From contig JAWRYS010001445.1 of NCBI GenBank assembly GCA_034769895.1, positions 124,001 through 188,000 on the forward strand: DNA of 64,000 nt, read 5' to 3'. The notes under the pieces were generated by a model that had not been told where the DNA came from, ran no database searches, and saw only the letters and a program-made list of their open reading frames with translations. The position numbers and the translations under genes were made by a program. Shown here piece by piece: positions 1 through 13,500 of the stretch (position 1 is its first letter; each line of letters starts with the position of its first letter). The DNA is from Magicicada septendecula. Its lineage: Eukaryota; Arthropoda; Insecta; Hemiptera; Cicadidae.

Positions 1-139
1 ACACTCATGATATCCGCATGTGTCTCTACAGGTATTAGACACTGTCCGCAACACCTACTAGCCTACATACGTACCATTAAAGATGATTTTATTTAATGTA
101 AAACATACCCTTTTTCTTTACATCACGGACTGGGTTATA

Positions 140-820
140 GGATCCTGTAAGGCACCCATGTTATTCTCAGACGACCCACGTCTCTTCTACCAATGGCTTT
201 ATATTTCAGCGATGCTTTTGGCAATCAAACCTCTGTCATCCTTTGCAAATGATCACACCAGTGCCTTCTATTAGCTGAAGAGAATGATTATATATTTTAG
301 TTCTAGTTCCGCTTGTACATCCTCATTTCTTCTTCTACCTTGCAGTGTATAGCTGAAAGTATTTCGAAGAAATTGCATTTCTAGTCTTGCCGCATTCCTT
401 TTCCGCCATGATCGACACCTCACTCGGATACATCACGTAGCTAATGCAGTTGTCTTATAAAATTTAATTTCTGTGCTGTGTCTTGTTTTATTTCTAAGAA
501 TTCTATAAATTGTTCTACAAATATCCTAAATTTATTTACCTGGTCTTTTTTATCGGCTTCAGACTAACAGACTACTTCACATCTGAAATAGCCTATTTAA
601 AGTGGCTCACTTGTTCTAAAGTACGGTTGTTTACAGCTTAGTTCACAATGGATATTTACCTTTAAAAGTTATGGTTTTAGTCTCTTCCTCTGAAATTGTC
701 TTACTTTCTTGCCCTTCTTGTAACTGAAAAATGATCTTTGTAAATCACCCTCACTTCGTGAATAATAACTACGTCATCTGCATATAGCAGGGAACCTATA
801 TAAATGGATTTGTTAAGCTA
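140..820 (-). mobile_element. LINE (non-LTR retrotransposon) remnant, RT to 3' tail
   Basis: On the minus strand, translation in shifting frames gives a reverse-transcriptase active-site box (LLYADDVVII, about 773-790). Lower in coordinate it gives conserved C-terminal LINE blocks: KFYKTTA, a SEC/MAEK block, an RRNED-like block, RHWCDHLQRM (about 236-270) and YKAIGRRDVGR (about 170-205). The order and spacing match the second half of a LINE ORF2 protein, whose role is target-primed reverse transcription. Many stops and frameshifts show it is dead. The part 5' of the YADD box is not visible. I do not assign a clade. The identification rests on several co-linear motifs, so I am fairly sure of the class and less sure of the ends. 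Confidence 0.75.
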
Positions 821-890
821 TATTCTTGGGATCGCCATAGAATTTCATGTTCCCAAGACGCTGAAAACATATATATTAAACATATTATAT

Positions 891-983
891 GCCATTGACG
901 GCCATCATCAGTGCAGCTTTGACTAACGTAGGTGTCACCGTTAGCAACTACAGTACAGTTGTAATGGCTGGGCCGTCAATGGC
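891..983. repeat. Perfect 13-bp inverted repeat beside the satellite
   Basis: GCCATTGACGGCC at 891-903 is the exact reverse complement of GGCCGTCAATGGC at 971-983. The arms are separated by 67 bp and lie 9 bp left of the first satellite unit. It could form a hairpin or be a terminal inverted repeat of a small element. No function is known. Confidence 0.7.
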
Positions 984-992
984 ACGGTCGAA

Positions 993-2970
993 ACGTCTGC
1001 TGATATGTAAGCCTACAGCACTGGACCACGTCCAAACGTCTGCTGATATGTAAGCCTACAGCACTGGACCACGGCCAAACGTCTGCTGATATGTAAGCCT
1101 ACAGCACTGCACCACGGCCAAACGTCTGCTGATATGTAAGCCTACAGCACTGGCCCACGGCCAAACGTCTGCTGTTATGTAGGCCTACAGCACTGGACCA
1201 CGTCCAAACGTCTGCTGATATGTAAGCCTACAGCACTGGACCACGGCCAAACGTCTGCTGATATGTAAGCCTACAGCACTGGACCACGGCCAAACGTCTG
1301 CTGGTATGTAAGCCTACAGCATTGGACCACGGCCAAACGTCTGCTGTTATGTAGGCCTACAGCACTGGACCACGGCCAAACGTCTGCTGATATGTAAGCC
1401 TACAGCACTGGACCAAGGCCAAACGTCTGCTGATATGTAAGCCTACAGCACTGGACCACGTCCAAACGTCTGCTGATATGTAAGCCTACAGCACTGGACC
1501 ACGTCCAAACGTCTGCTGATATGTAAGCCTACAGCACTGGACCACGTCCAAACGTCTGCTGATATGTAAGCCTACAGCACTGGACCACGTCCAAACGTCT
1601 GCTGATATGTAAGCCTCCAGCACTGGACCACGGCCAAACGTCTGCTGATATGTAAGCCTACAGCACTGGACCACGGCCAAACGTCTGCTGATATGTAAGC
1701 CTACAGCACTGGACCACGTCCAAACGTCTGCTGATATGTAAGCCTACAGCACTGGACCACGTCCAAACGTCTGCTGATATGTAAGCCTGCAGCACTGGAC
1801 CACGGCCAAACGTCTGCTGATATGTAAGCCTACAGCACTGGACCACGTCCAAACGTCTGCTGATATGTAAGCCTACAGCACTGGACCACGGCCAAACGTC
1901 TGCTGCTATGTAAGCCTACAGCACTGGACCACGGCCAAACGTCTGCTGATATGTGAGCCTACAGCACTGGACCACGGCCAAACGTCTGCTGGTATGTAAG
2001 CCTACAGCACTGGACCACGTCCAAACGTCTGCTGATATGTAAGCCTACAGCACTGGACTACGTCCAAACGTCTGCTGATATGTAAGCCTACAGCACTGGA
2101 CCACGGCCAAAAGTCTGCTGATATGTAAGCCTACAGCACTGGACCACGTCCAAACGTCTGCTGATATGTAAGCCTACAGCACTGGACCACGTCCAAACGT
2201 CTGCTGATATGTAAGCCTACAGCACTGGACCACGGCCAAACGTCTGCTGATATGTAAGCCTACAGCACTGGACCACGGCCAAACGTCTGCTGATATGTAA
2301 GCCTACAGCACTGGACCACGTCCAAACGTCTGCTGATATGTAAGCCTACAGCACTGGACCACGTCCAAACGTCTGCTGATATGTAAGCCTACAGCACTGG
2401 ACCACGGCCAAACGTCTGCTGATATGTAAGCCTACAGCACTGGACCACGTCCAAACGTCTGCTGATATGTAAGCCTACAGCACTGGACCACGGCCAAACG
2501 TCTGCTGATATGTAAGCCTACAGCACTGGACCACGGCCAAACGTCTGCTGATATGTGAGCCTACAGCACTGGACCACGGCCAAACGTCTGCTGGTATGTA
2601 AGCCTACAGCACTGGACCACGTCCAAACGTCTGCTGATATGTAAGCCTACAGCACTGGACCACGGCCAAACGTCTGCTGATATGTAAGCCTACAGCACTG
2701 GACCACGGCCAAACGTCTGCTGATATGTAAGCCTACAGCACTGGACCACGTCCAAACTTCTGCTGATATGTAAGCCTACAGCACTGGACCACGGCCAAAC
2801 GTCTGCTGATATGTAAGCCTACAGCACTGGACCACGGCCAAACGTCTGCTGATATGTAAGCCTACAGCACTGGACCACGGCCAAACGTCTGCTGATATGT
2901 AAGCCTACAACACTGGACCACGGCCAAACGTCTGCTGATATGTAAGCCTACAGCACTGGACCACGGCCAA
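993..2970. repeat. 43-bp satellite/minisatellite array, about 46 copies
   Basis: A 43-bp unit beginning acgtctgctgatatgtaagc and continuing ctacagcactggaccac is repeated head to tail without interruption; 1978 bp divided by 43 gives 46 copies. Two subtypes are interspersed, differing in a G or T near the unit end (cacGGcc versus cacGTcc). Rare variants (gttatgtagg, ggtatg, atgtgag) mark individual units. A unit pair with atgtgag then ggtatg occurs at 1951 and again at 2553, exactly 602 bp (14 units) apart, so blocks of about 14 units were duplicated. The unit length is not a multiple of three and short open frames on the minus strand are incidental. Confidence 0.97.
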
Positions 2971-2972
2971 AC

Positions 2973-4756
2973 AACCCGCAATCGGAAAACTTTAACAACA
3001 GTCTTAACTGGATTTATCAAATGTAGAAAGATACATTTTGAAGATATTCCTACTAGTAAGGAAGTTGAACACTTTGCTGGTAGCCAACTCTTGTGAAATC
3101 TGGTATACTTTCAACATTTAAAAGGGTTCTGAAGGAACAACGTTCTGAAGGAATAATCAAAGTTTATTAATTATTACGATCGGACAAAATAACCAATCAT
3201 TTATTTGTTGAAGCTATACGATTGATCTACTGCCGCCCGCACGATTGAGCTACTACAAGGCAGTGTCCCCTGACTGGGAGGGTAAACTTTGATGAAACGA
3301 TGGCGACGAATTGGATGGTTTCTTCGCCATGGCCTTTCTAGCGGTTTAGGTATCTGTTTGCTTTGCTGTAATCCTTCTGGAAAAATCATGAGATTGGCAG
3401 TATGAGATTTAGCAGAATATCCAACTATCTATTTGTGTAATCTCCTTTTACGTTCTATTTGTAGTTTACGTCTTTTAACTGTTGCTTTGTGATCCCCACG
3501 TACAATTATGCAATACATAACATACTGGACTCCAAGGGAATATGGAGCAGTTATAAGGTTTGTAATGTAGGGAAATTTCTTCGTCTTCGCTTTTATCTTG
3601 TGCCAGATAGACCCTGCGAAGTCTAGTAATTCTTACCAAGTTTGTTGTACTAATTTTGGTGACGGAGGGTCACGAAAAAACCAGAGAAGAGAGTTCTAAC
3701 CGTTAGTTAAGAACTAGACATTATTAAATAGAAAGAACGATTGTGAACGTATCTAGAATATAGAAATGAAATTTTCACAATCAGTGGCAGTACCTATATT
3801 CTGAGATTATAAGAAATGACGATATAAAGAAGGAACTGAATATATTTTCAATAAATAAGAAAAAAGGGTACCGCACTAAATGAAAACAACTTTTACATAG
3901 ACAGCCTGAGGCGGTTGCATAAGATCGACAAGAAATTTTTACAGTATATAGTAAAGGGTAGGAAAATCCAGGGCGCCCAAAACAAGATATACACAATACA
4001 CATGTGAGGCTTAAGCAGTGCGTAATTAATGTCTAATCCCTGAAAGCAGATGATGTTGGTAAACAATGGTTGCTGTTACTAGTTGTTTTAGTTTATCTTT
4101 CTGTGACCGTGATACTAATCAACATTAATGATGCATTAAGTTGATTTTTATGACGTGTAGACTTCGTGTCCTGTAATGAGCCACCACATAAGTGATAATA
4201 ATCCTATATGTAGTACTGAACACTTAATACTGCATAACGTAAACTACTCAGTTTAAATTAGTTTTGATTTCTTCTATAAATTTGTCAAGTAAACAGCTTA
4301 CAGCAGTTTTTCTAAGAAGTTGAAAAAGTTACCTAACAGGCCATTACAGGCAGCGAAACAGAACAAGCAAAAAGTTTTGTATTGTTGTAGTTTCTTCAGA
4401 ACAACTGACAGCAAATTGCCTTGGTCGTCTATATCTTTATTTATTTATCTATTTATTTTTTTTGAAATGCAAAACATGTTCTGACGACATTGCCAAATAT
4501 AATCTCATTTGTCTGGTGTTATCAAGAGGCTTTTTCACCATTCTTTTGCCACCGGTCTCTGTTATTCAATTACTCCTATTTTTTCCGACAAAATTTTTTA
4601 TGTATGCCTCACTGTGTTTTCGTTCAATTGCTATTTAACTCTTTTTAAATAATGCCGTATCCCTGAATATTGTATTGGAAGCCCTTGTACTGTATTGTAC
4701 TGTGTTGCTTGTATTTGTAAGCGCAAGCGCACACAAACTCATTCACGCGCGTGGGT

Positions 4757-4757
<1 letters not shown>
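2973..4757. other. No gene recognised
   Basis: AT-rich sequence with only short open frames (up to 71 codons) that show no recognisable motif. I see no transposon core domain or RNA gene here. Confidence 0.5.

Positions 4758-4796
<39 letters not shown>
4758..4796. repeat. (CA)n microsatellite
   Basis: An uninterrupted CA dinucleotide run of about 39 bp, preceded by a short CG-rich stretch. Confidence 0.95.
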
Positions 4797-4798
<2 letters not shown>

Positions 4799-7700
4799 AG
4801 TAATGTACATACGAGCGTCGTCTGACAATATAGACGCCTTGGAGTGCTGTGTCACTTTACGAGAGGAAACATAGTCTTGAACAGTGGCAAAACTGACTAG
4901 AGCTAGTCGCGTAAGTATAGATGGTTCCTTAATACTAACTATACAAATACGGGTATATACAGGATCTTATAGAGGCCATGATGGCAGCTCAGACGTTACA
5001 CGTGTCATCTCCACTGCCTTACAAATTGTGGAGTTACTCATATTGAAAATTACTTCTTGCTGCAGCTCTTACCCCACACTTTCGGCTTCACTTACTTAAA
5101 ATTTGTCACATTCTGATGTTTAAGTTTTGTGACTGACGCGGCTTTTATTACCCTGACAACATGTTGACGTTACCAAGACTTATCTAGCTGACATGTTTGT
5201 TTGACATGCGATTTTCAATCAAGTCCCAAATTGTATTAGTGGGAATCTTACATGTTATGACACCGGTAATTTAATATAAATAATATGTAGTACAGGTTTC
5301 AAATTTATATTAAAAATTATTTTCTATTACTGAAACCATTTAACCCAATATTTGTTTAACTTTACTACTAATTTTGAATTAAGGTTATTGTTTACGCTAA
5401 ACGTCTTCAGAGCTACGATGTTATTGGATTTCAGAAGACCAAGTAGAAATAGCAGTGATAACAACGGAAGAATCCACGTTAATTGTGTAGAATCGTTTAG
5501 AAATACTACTATAAACGTTCTACCTGAAGCTAAACAAATATTAAAATGTTGGTTAGCAGAATAGTTAAGGAGTCGATACCAATTGTGAGAATAAAGAAAG
5601 TTAGAAAAAATAGAGTAAAGTATCAACAGAGCTACAATTATTGTACCGTAGCAAAGATAGGAGATCTTTAAGCAGTACATAAATATGAAAAACGTAGTCA
5701 CCTTCAAGTGATCTGTAGGGGCTCTATGAAACAGAAGGATTGTGTATGGTCTCTGATAGAAGGAATAAATCTGCAGAAACAATCATTACTTGTCAAATTG
5801 GCAAGCTGTCGTAACGGGTTGTCGATTACTTACACGAACGATATTACAGAAATCTTAAATTTAACAATTCCGTTATTACGTTCATTCTCTGGCATTAATG
5901 TTTTCTATCGGTAACCCCAGATAGAACACATAAAACGTGCAGTACACACGAAAAAATTAAACACACCCATCAAAAAAAAAAAACATTAGCAGATTAACTG
6001 AAGTTATTTTCTCACATTTACGTAACGGGGTTAACTCTAAAAAGTAAACATGAAGGAAACGGTAACTGGATTTAACAAACTGGTAAAATGAAAGTTTATT
6101 GTAACGGATTAACAAAGAAGTCTCCATTTTACAGTGTTCTGTGTCAAAGCAATTGCACTGCAGCTAGCAATACCCAGTTTCCTTTGTAAAATAAAGCTAC
6201 AGTCATTATACCAACACTCGTACTGGAGCTTTTAGTCTATTTAGTGTCTGACACACTGCAACCGATTACTTTGTCACTTACCGTCTATTGTTGGTTCCGT
6301 CTACTGTCGACTGAAAACCTGTACGTAATAATTAGCATATATAATAATTACTTACTTGTTCGTACTTGGTTAAAACTATTGTAAACTTAGAAAGTACAAT
6401 ATGACACCCGTTTCACTAAAAAATAATAATACTTTGATACTAGTCTAAGTTTGAGTACTCTAGTTTTCGGTAACAAGCCTTTTGAATGATTACTAATTAC
6501 AAGTTTGGTAAGAAACCCCTAATTGGATTAATTTAGCTTCAATCTAAGATTTGTATCCATCGTAGTTTAAGTAAGCTGTAGTGTACTGGTTGCCTATGAT
6601 TGGAAGCTGGTTTATTTTATATTCAGTGAAACTCACATAAGTCTGTTAAACTTAGTGATTTAAATATTATAACAAAAAGTTTTTTATGTGTTTCCGTCAA
6701 GTCTTTCCCTCGTTGCCTCACGTTGGATTCGTCAATTTATAACAAATAGAGATTGTGTGTTGTGTTTGTTATGTCGGGTGTTACTCTCCGCGCACTTTTA
6801 ATACTTACTAATGGCTGGTTTCTCTGCGACGATGTTGTCCTGCAAACACAACTTATGCTAATATGTGTATGTGGGCGCCACTTGGATATTTGTTCCAAGA
6901 AATTATAATATTATTATTAAATTTGATTTCTTAGTTGTTAAATTAATTATATAAAAAAATGTGAACAAGACAGTTTGAATTGTAAATAACGTATGTTTTT
7001 GATCTTTCTTTTCATAAAAATCGTCTGAAGGACTAACACTCGAATTAAACAAAATTGCAGAGTTACAAAAAATTATTATTGACAAGTTTTTTAAGTAAGT
7101 ATCGGCTAATAAATATTTTATTGCTCAGTTGAATAGCATGAATTTAATGTATGAAAAAACTTTATACTCAGGACGTGACTCCTTTGAACTATCAAGACAA
7201 ATCAGTGGGATGTTTTACAAAATTTGTGTGATTTGAAGGTGTTTGTCGTGTGTAGTACAACTGTGTGACAATGATACCAGGTATAAATGATTTTAACTTT
7301 TGAACAACTCACGTTCCGGTGGGTAAGTATTTCCTTCACTGGACACTGTTCTTGGGGACGATTCCAATCTTGCGCCTCTTCGTGTTTACGTTCCTCACGC
7401 ACTGGTAATTATTTATAAGTCAAATTACGGTTTCAAAACTCCGCACGATTGAAATAAATTCGTACTGTATCTATGCTTTGAATTCTGGCGGCGGCGAACA
7501 GCAGTCTGCGTGGTTTCTCTATTCCGCCGTCACAGCGCTAGTTCCAGACTCAATGTAGAAGGCTCGTGTCAGTAAAATTTTTTTTTTTGGGAATTTTGTC
7601 AAAATCGGTTTGTCTTAGCAAATACCAGCAAAATTGATTCTCTCTATTAAAATCGGTCCTTTTCAGGGCCGCTGGATATCTGGCTGTGTGCGTTTCTATT

Positions 7701-8883
7701 AAAAATGGCGTGTTGCTGCTCTATTCAACAACACGTTAGCGTATACTCCTTATATAGGTTAAGTCAGTCTTTTGTCATGTACGGGAAAAAGCCTTTCTGT
7801 GTTCTCGTGTTGAATTCTTGTTCTTCGACTTCGCCTTGGACGAGATGATCGGATTCGTAGGTGATGTGTCTCTTGTGGATTCAAAGCATAAAGTGTTTTT
7901 TGTGTCAAATTTCGTCTTCCTTTTATACTCTGTAAGGCTCATTGTTTTAAGTTTTAAACATGAACTTCCGGTATTTTTGAGTAAAATTTTCTTCTGAAAC
8001 GTTCGAGAATATGCAAATGGAACATCATAGAACAAATTTGACTTCCGTAGAAGCTTTAGAATTAAATCTTCTTGTTCTTCATACTAAAGGATATTACTGA
8101 AATTATTCTGGTATTTGTCAAACAATTTTACAGAACTACTTACAATCTGCATGCCATTATTATTTTTGGATTCTCTGCTTTCAACTGAATACAATGATAC
8201 CATACACGATTGGTTTTGAACAAATTAAATCTAATAAATTAACATAAAATACAATTCTTACCTTGCAGTGTTTGCACAAAATTCTAATTCTCTAATTATT
8301 AAAATGTTATGAAGTTGCTTGGTCCTTGCTATAACATTAATACATAACATATTTATCCTTCCATAACAAAATAAACAAATATTAAAACATATAACATATA
8401 AATAAGTTCATTTTTCTATAGGCATTACATATGGCCTAGATTTTTGTCATTAGTTTTTGATGATAATTTGTCTTTTTCGGTATTATTATGGGATTTTTTG
8501 GGTATTTACTTAGAGATTGTTATATTGTTTATCTTTGGGAATACCTGGTTTATCCTGATACATTTTATTTTTACTGTAATATTACTTAGCATTTTACTGT
8601 TTTGCACAGATGAGTTATTTTCTTTGTGTGACAATTTTCACTTTTATATTTAAAATTCTCTAAGAATTAAGCTTGTCTTCAACTGAGCAAGTATGTTTCC
8701 ATTGTGCATTATAGGATTGTACCTTTTTCCTTTATTTTTTCTAATATTCTGCAATTATTCTGTCAAATATGACTAGTTTTGTGATTGTTTTTTGGCCTCA
8801 GCCTGGTATGGTATAGGTAAATAGTTTCATAACTTGACTGTTAAAGTGTTTTAGGTGGTTATATATATAAGTATAGTTACTTT
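4797..8883. other. No gene recognised
   Basis: The longest open frame is 151 codons on the minus strand (5327-5782), hydrophobic and without a recognisable domain. Overlapping plus-strand frames of about 70 codons (5352-5564, 5708-5914) are also unrecognised. An 86-codon minus-strand Lys/Ser-rich frame lies at 7775-8035. A single diverged host exon cannot be excluded, but nothing supports one. Confidence 0.4.
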
Positions 8884-8887
8884 ATAT

Positions 8888-9594
8888 TGTATTTCAACTT
8901 TAGAATACAATTTTGTTGCGTTTTGACAACACTAAATCCATAAATATTACAATTTTATATGTTCATCACATGTTTTCAGTTTAACACAGTTTTGACTATT
9001 TTAATTGATTTCTAATAAATTTACAGCTTTCTCTATTTATGATAATTTGTTTGTCTCTGTCTAATTGACGTTTACATACAGTTTTTATATTAATTCTATA
9101 ATAATTAATTTTCACATAAAATCTGAGCGATTGGTCTCAGCTCCTAAACCTAGATTTTTTGTCATAACTTTTATATATTTTTTATTTTACATCCTTTTTA
9201 ATAATGTATTCAAATCATTTAATATATTTATTTTATTTATATTACAAAGTATAATAATAGATCTTGTCCATTATTTCACAATAAATAGTTTTTTATACCC
9301 TATTCAGAGTTACATTTCTTAATATGTAATAACCTCATTTTGGTCATTTATGAGATTATCTGTTTCTCTTATAGTACATTATTAGTTTTACACTGTTCTT
9401 CACTTAAACAATATATATGGGGTTTGAGTCTTAGTCATAGTGTTTGTCGTTTTTTCATGTTAATGATATTAATTATCGGACAATATTACAAAATTTTTCG
9501 GATTACTTGGGTTCGATACTGTTCACCTCACCTTCCTCTCATGATAATTTACTTTGCAATTAAATTCCTTTATGGAACGTTCTGTGACGTTACA
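8888..9594 (-). repeat. Element A 3' LTR (left end tentative)
   Basis: The LTR starts on the minus strand with TGTAACGTCACAG at 9594, right after a polypurine tract. Its first 196 bp recur at 14300-14105. The far end is placed at 8888 because the minus strand there reads ATACA followed by ATAT, matching the TACA terminus of the B/C LTR and the ATAT outside the 5' LTR. This would make a 707-bp LTR. The start is well supported and the end is a guess. Confidence 0.55.
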
Positions 9595-9607
9595 TATGCC
9601 TCCCCGT
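9595..9607 (-). promoter_or_regulatory. Element A polypurine tract
   Basis: On the minus strand, ACGGGGAGGCATA directly precedes the TGTAACG LTR start. It resembles the tract in element B (AGGAGGGGAAGCATA before TGTAACG). Such tracts prime plus-strand DNA synthesis in LTR retrotransposons. Confidence 0.75.
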
Positions 9608-9608
9608 T

Positions 9609-10512
9609 AAAATTGATAATTTGGGAAAAACATTTCTTCAGTTTTGATGAAATTATCATTTCTATATTAACCTTTTATTAGCTTCATTAATATTTCATCC
9701 TTTTATCTTATAATTAGATTCCTGTACTACTCCTTTAATATATTAATCCATCTCATTATCCATGTCTCAATCTTTACCATATCTCCTTTTTCTTTCCTTT
9801 ACCTTGATGTTAATTATTTAATCTTTGATATAACTGCCTAACAATTCCCTAACTTTTATAGCGGGTTCGGAGTCAGAGGGGCCCCATTGGCAATCCAATC
9901 TCCGCCGTTCCCTAACTATAACCACTGAAATCAGAGGAAACACATCTCTGTCCAGAAAATATATAAGACGTACTTATAATTGCACTTTCGCAACAGATAA
10001 TAATAATAAAAAAATATAATATTCAAAGATCATAGGCTCCTACACATAAATTCCCTTTCTTAATCTCTTCTGATTATTTCTCAATTATATTAATATACTG
10101 TTCTCCGCAGGTAAAATTATCTTTTAAAATCATTCAATGTCAATAGCTATATTTGTAAATTCATCATCACCTCCTTATGTAACACACTGTTTCCCTTTTT
10201 TTTTTTTCAATTTTCATTTTCTTTAGTTTAAATTATATGACAGTATTTCTCCTCCTTAGTAATATCAATTGTTATTTGATTGCTCAATAATTTATTTAAT
10301 TAATTATGTCCTTTCCTTCTTTCCTCCTCTCCTTCTATAAGTACGGGTAAGTTGGTAAATATACGTTGACTCGGCTATTGGAAATAAATTTATATTTTAT
10401 ATATATATTTTTGCCTTTGGTGGAAGGTGTCCTTCTCGTATTTTTATTTATTAATAATATCTATTCCTTTCTAGGTACGGGTAAGTTGGTAAATATACGT
10501 TGACTTGGCTAT
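9609..10512 (-). other. Element A 3' untranslated region
   Basis: About 0.9 kb between the pol stop and the polypurine tract, with no envelope-like frame. It contains two copies of a 38-bp motif beginning gtacgggtaagttggtaaat (10341 and 10476), 135 bp apart. A related sequence (acgtaagtcggtaaattggc) lies at about 14068, next to the gag deletion breakpoint. Confidence 0.6.
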
Positions 10513-13500
10513 TTATTCATGGTACCTTCTCAACGACGCTTGAATATATGTACCCTTTACTTTGTTATTGACAGTGTCTGTCACCTCGTATGTATTGTTT
10601 TCTTTATCTTTCGTAATTGTAAAAGGTCCTGTATATAAAAGTAATAATTTTTTTGTTATACCTTGTATAGTACTGGGCAATTCTGTATTCCGGACTAACA
10701 CCTTTTCTCCTACCTTATACTTAATAGCCTTTGGTTGGGATTGAATATATTTCTTCCGTTGTTGTTCTGTTTTTTCTAATATTCTATTATAAAACTTGGT
10801 TCCTTCAAAGTGATATTCAGGTTCGCTGGGAAAACTAATAATCTCCTTTATTTCCCGGGGTGGGGGTTTTTCGAACATAACTGTGTACGGTGACTCCTCT
10901 ATTGTATTATGATAGGATAAATTGAGAAAGTCCTCTGTTGACGCTAAGTATTCGTGCCATCTCTTTTGTTCCTCATGGCAGTAGGTTCTCAACAACCGTC
11001 CTATTTCCCTCAACACTCTCTCGGCTGGGTTACTATTTGGGTGATACACGGATGTCTTATACGTCTTTATTCCGTGTTCTATAAGATTCTCTTTCCATAA
11101 TTTCCCCCTTAAACTGGGTACCGTGGTCTGTAATTATAGAATACGGTCTGCCTACCTCCATTATATACCGTTCTATTATGATTTCTATAATTTTCTTTGT
11201 CGTAGCCCTAGTTATCGGATAAAGTTTAGTATATTTGCTGAAATGGTCAAAAATAATTACGATGAATTTATACCTGTGCCTTCCACCGCTGCGTGGAAAT
11301 GGTCCACAGATATCGAGAAATACCTTTTCTAATTTTTCGGTGGATGTTAGGGGTATCATGACCCCTTCCTTTCTCTCGTTATTACATTTTACCTTCTGAC
11401 AAATGTCACACGACTGTATCGCCTGTTGCACTTTTTATTAATCCCTTTGATGTATACCTGTTCTTCCAACGCTTTCCTTACCTTGAGGGCACCCATGTGT
11501 CCGTATCTATCGTGATAATCAATGATTAGTGGCCTCTCTATCCCTGGTGGAATTACTAACTTCCAATTCTCTTGGTGTGGGGTATTCCTTATAAACAAAG
11601 TACCGTCGTGTATACAGTAATATTTATCTATAACTTCATCGCCTTCCAGTACCCTTTTCCTAATATTTCCTAATATTTGGTCGGCCTCTTGTTGTGCCTT
11701 CACATCTTTTAAAATATTTTTTAAATCCCCCCTGCTTTTAATAACATGATACACCTTCGCTATTTGTTCCTTTTCGCCGTCAAATGTCTGGTTTTGTAAA
11801 TTGATGCGGGATAGGACGTCGGCTGCTATGTTTTGCTTGCCTGGTATATATTCCCACGTGATATTATATTCCTGTAGGGCCAAAACCCATCTCGTCAGCC
11901 TTCCATGATTTAGCTTACAATGTTTTAAAAATGATATTGATTTGTGATCACTCCTAACCGTGATGGGGTATCCTAATATATACGTTCGAAATTTACCGCA
12001 TGCGAAAACTGCACTCAATAACTCTTTTTCAGTGGTATTGTAGTTTCGTTCGCAACTGTTCAGCACGCGGCTGGCGAAGCTAATCACTAAATGGTTTCCA
12101 TCCTGATCTTCCTGATATAAGGCTGCACCTAAACTTACATTACTGGCATCACAATTTAGATAAAATGGCTTCGTAAAGTCGGGGTGATGTAACATAACTG
12201 CTTCTAAAAATTTCTCCTTTATCAGATTGAGCACTCCATCTTGCTCTGGTCCCCATGTCCATTTGTCTTTAGCTGATAACTGCTTTTGAAACCTGGCAGT
12301 TAGTTCTGAATAATTGGACCGAAACTTCCTGTAATAGTTACAGATTCCTAAAAATGATTGAAGCTGTTTCCTGTTTTTTGGGGTGGGGAACTTCTGTATG
12401 GCCTCTACTTTCTCTTTGGATGGAATAATCCCTTGCTCGGTTAGATTAAAATCTAAAAATTTTACCTCGTTTGCAATAAACTGGGACTTATCTAATTTGA
12501 GGGTAATATTATTCTCTGATAGCTTCTCTAACACCTGTTCAACCCTATTGCAATGGTCATACCAATTAGCTGAAGTTACCAGTAAATCGTCGACGTATAC
12601 TGTCGTAAATTTCAGCACTTCCTGTCCCAATATCCTGTCCATTATTTTTACAAATACCGCCACTGAATTTATCAAACCAAAAGGTAATCGTTTAAACTGA
12701 TAGTTTCTGCCTTCAAATATGAATGCCATATATTTCCTACTATCTGGGTGGAGTTCTACCTGCCAGTAGCCGCATACTGTATCCCATGAACTTATATACC
12801 TTGTCCCGTGAAACTTTTTTAGTATTTCTTCTATCTCCGCAGGGGATGTGCGGTCGTTAGCAATCATCTTGTTAATCTCCCTAGCATCGAGACATATACG
12901 CACCTGTCCATTCTTTTTCTGCACAGCTATGATTGGGCTAGTATAGGGCGAATGACTATATTCAATTATGTCGTCCTCTATCATCCTGTTCAGTTCCTCC
13001 CTAACTTCATTTTTTAGTGAGTAAGCAATCGGATATGATTTTTTGTTAAATTCTACAGGGGTTTTAAATTTTATGGTGCATTGATAATTTCTGACTTTGC
13101 CTGGAGCGTTTGAAAAGATATGTCGATAACTGTTATACACAGTAATCAATCGTTCAGCATGTGTTTCGCTAATCTGACCCCTTGCTTTCGTCCTTTGGAA
13201 TTCCCTTATTTCTTCCAATTTCTCTAACCATAACTCTGGGTTATCCTCCTGATATAAGGGCATGTTTAGTGGTCGATAGGCACAATAATAATGATTTACA
13301 GTGGCTTGATAATGTGCGTTGCTCGTACTATTTCCTTGGGTATCAATAAAATTATTGGTCCAAATTCCCTCATTCGTCCTTAACGTTATTACCTTAATAT
13401 CTAAATTTATTATCGCTTTATATGGCCTAAGTATATCACAGCCTATTAGGATACTCATGGGTAAATTGTTCGCTACTAATAGTCCTATTGGTAACGTTAC

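Noticed and set aside
1486..1852. Minus-strand open frames inside the 43-bp array
   Set aside because: The 43-bp period is not a multiple of three and these frames exist only where a variant base removes a stop. They are by-products of the satellite.
993..2970. CRISPR array
   Set aside because: The whole 43-bp unit repeats; there are no unique spacers, no cas genes, and the context is eukaryotic.
5327..5782. 151-codon minus-strand frame as a membrane protein gene
   Set aside because: Hydrophobicity follows from AT-rich reverse-strand codons; overlapping frames on the plus strand are equally open and no domain is recognised.
9340..9681. 113-codon frame at the start of the element A 3' LTR, with an 82-codon relative at 14130-14378
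   Set aside because: Both are on the antisense strand of the LTR, and the match is due to LTR duplication rather than protein conservation.
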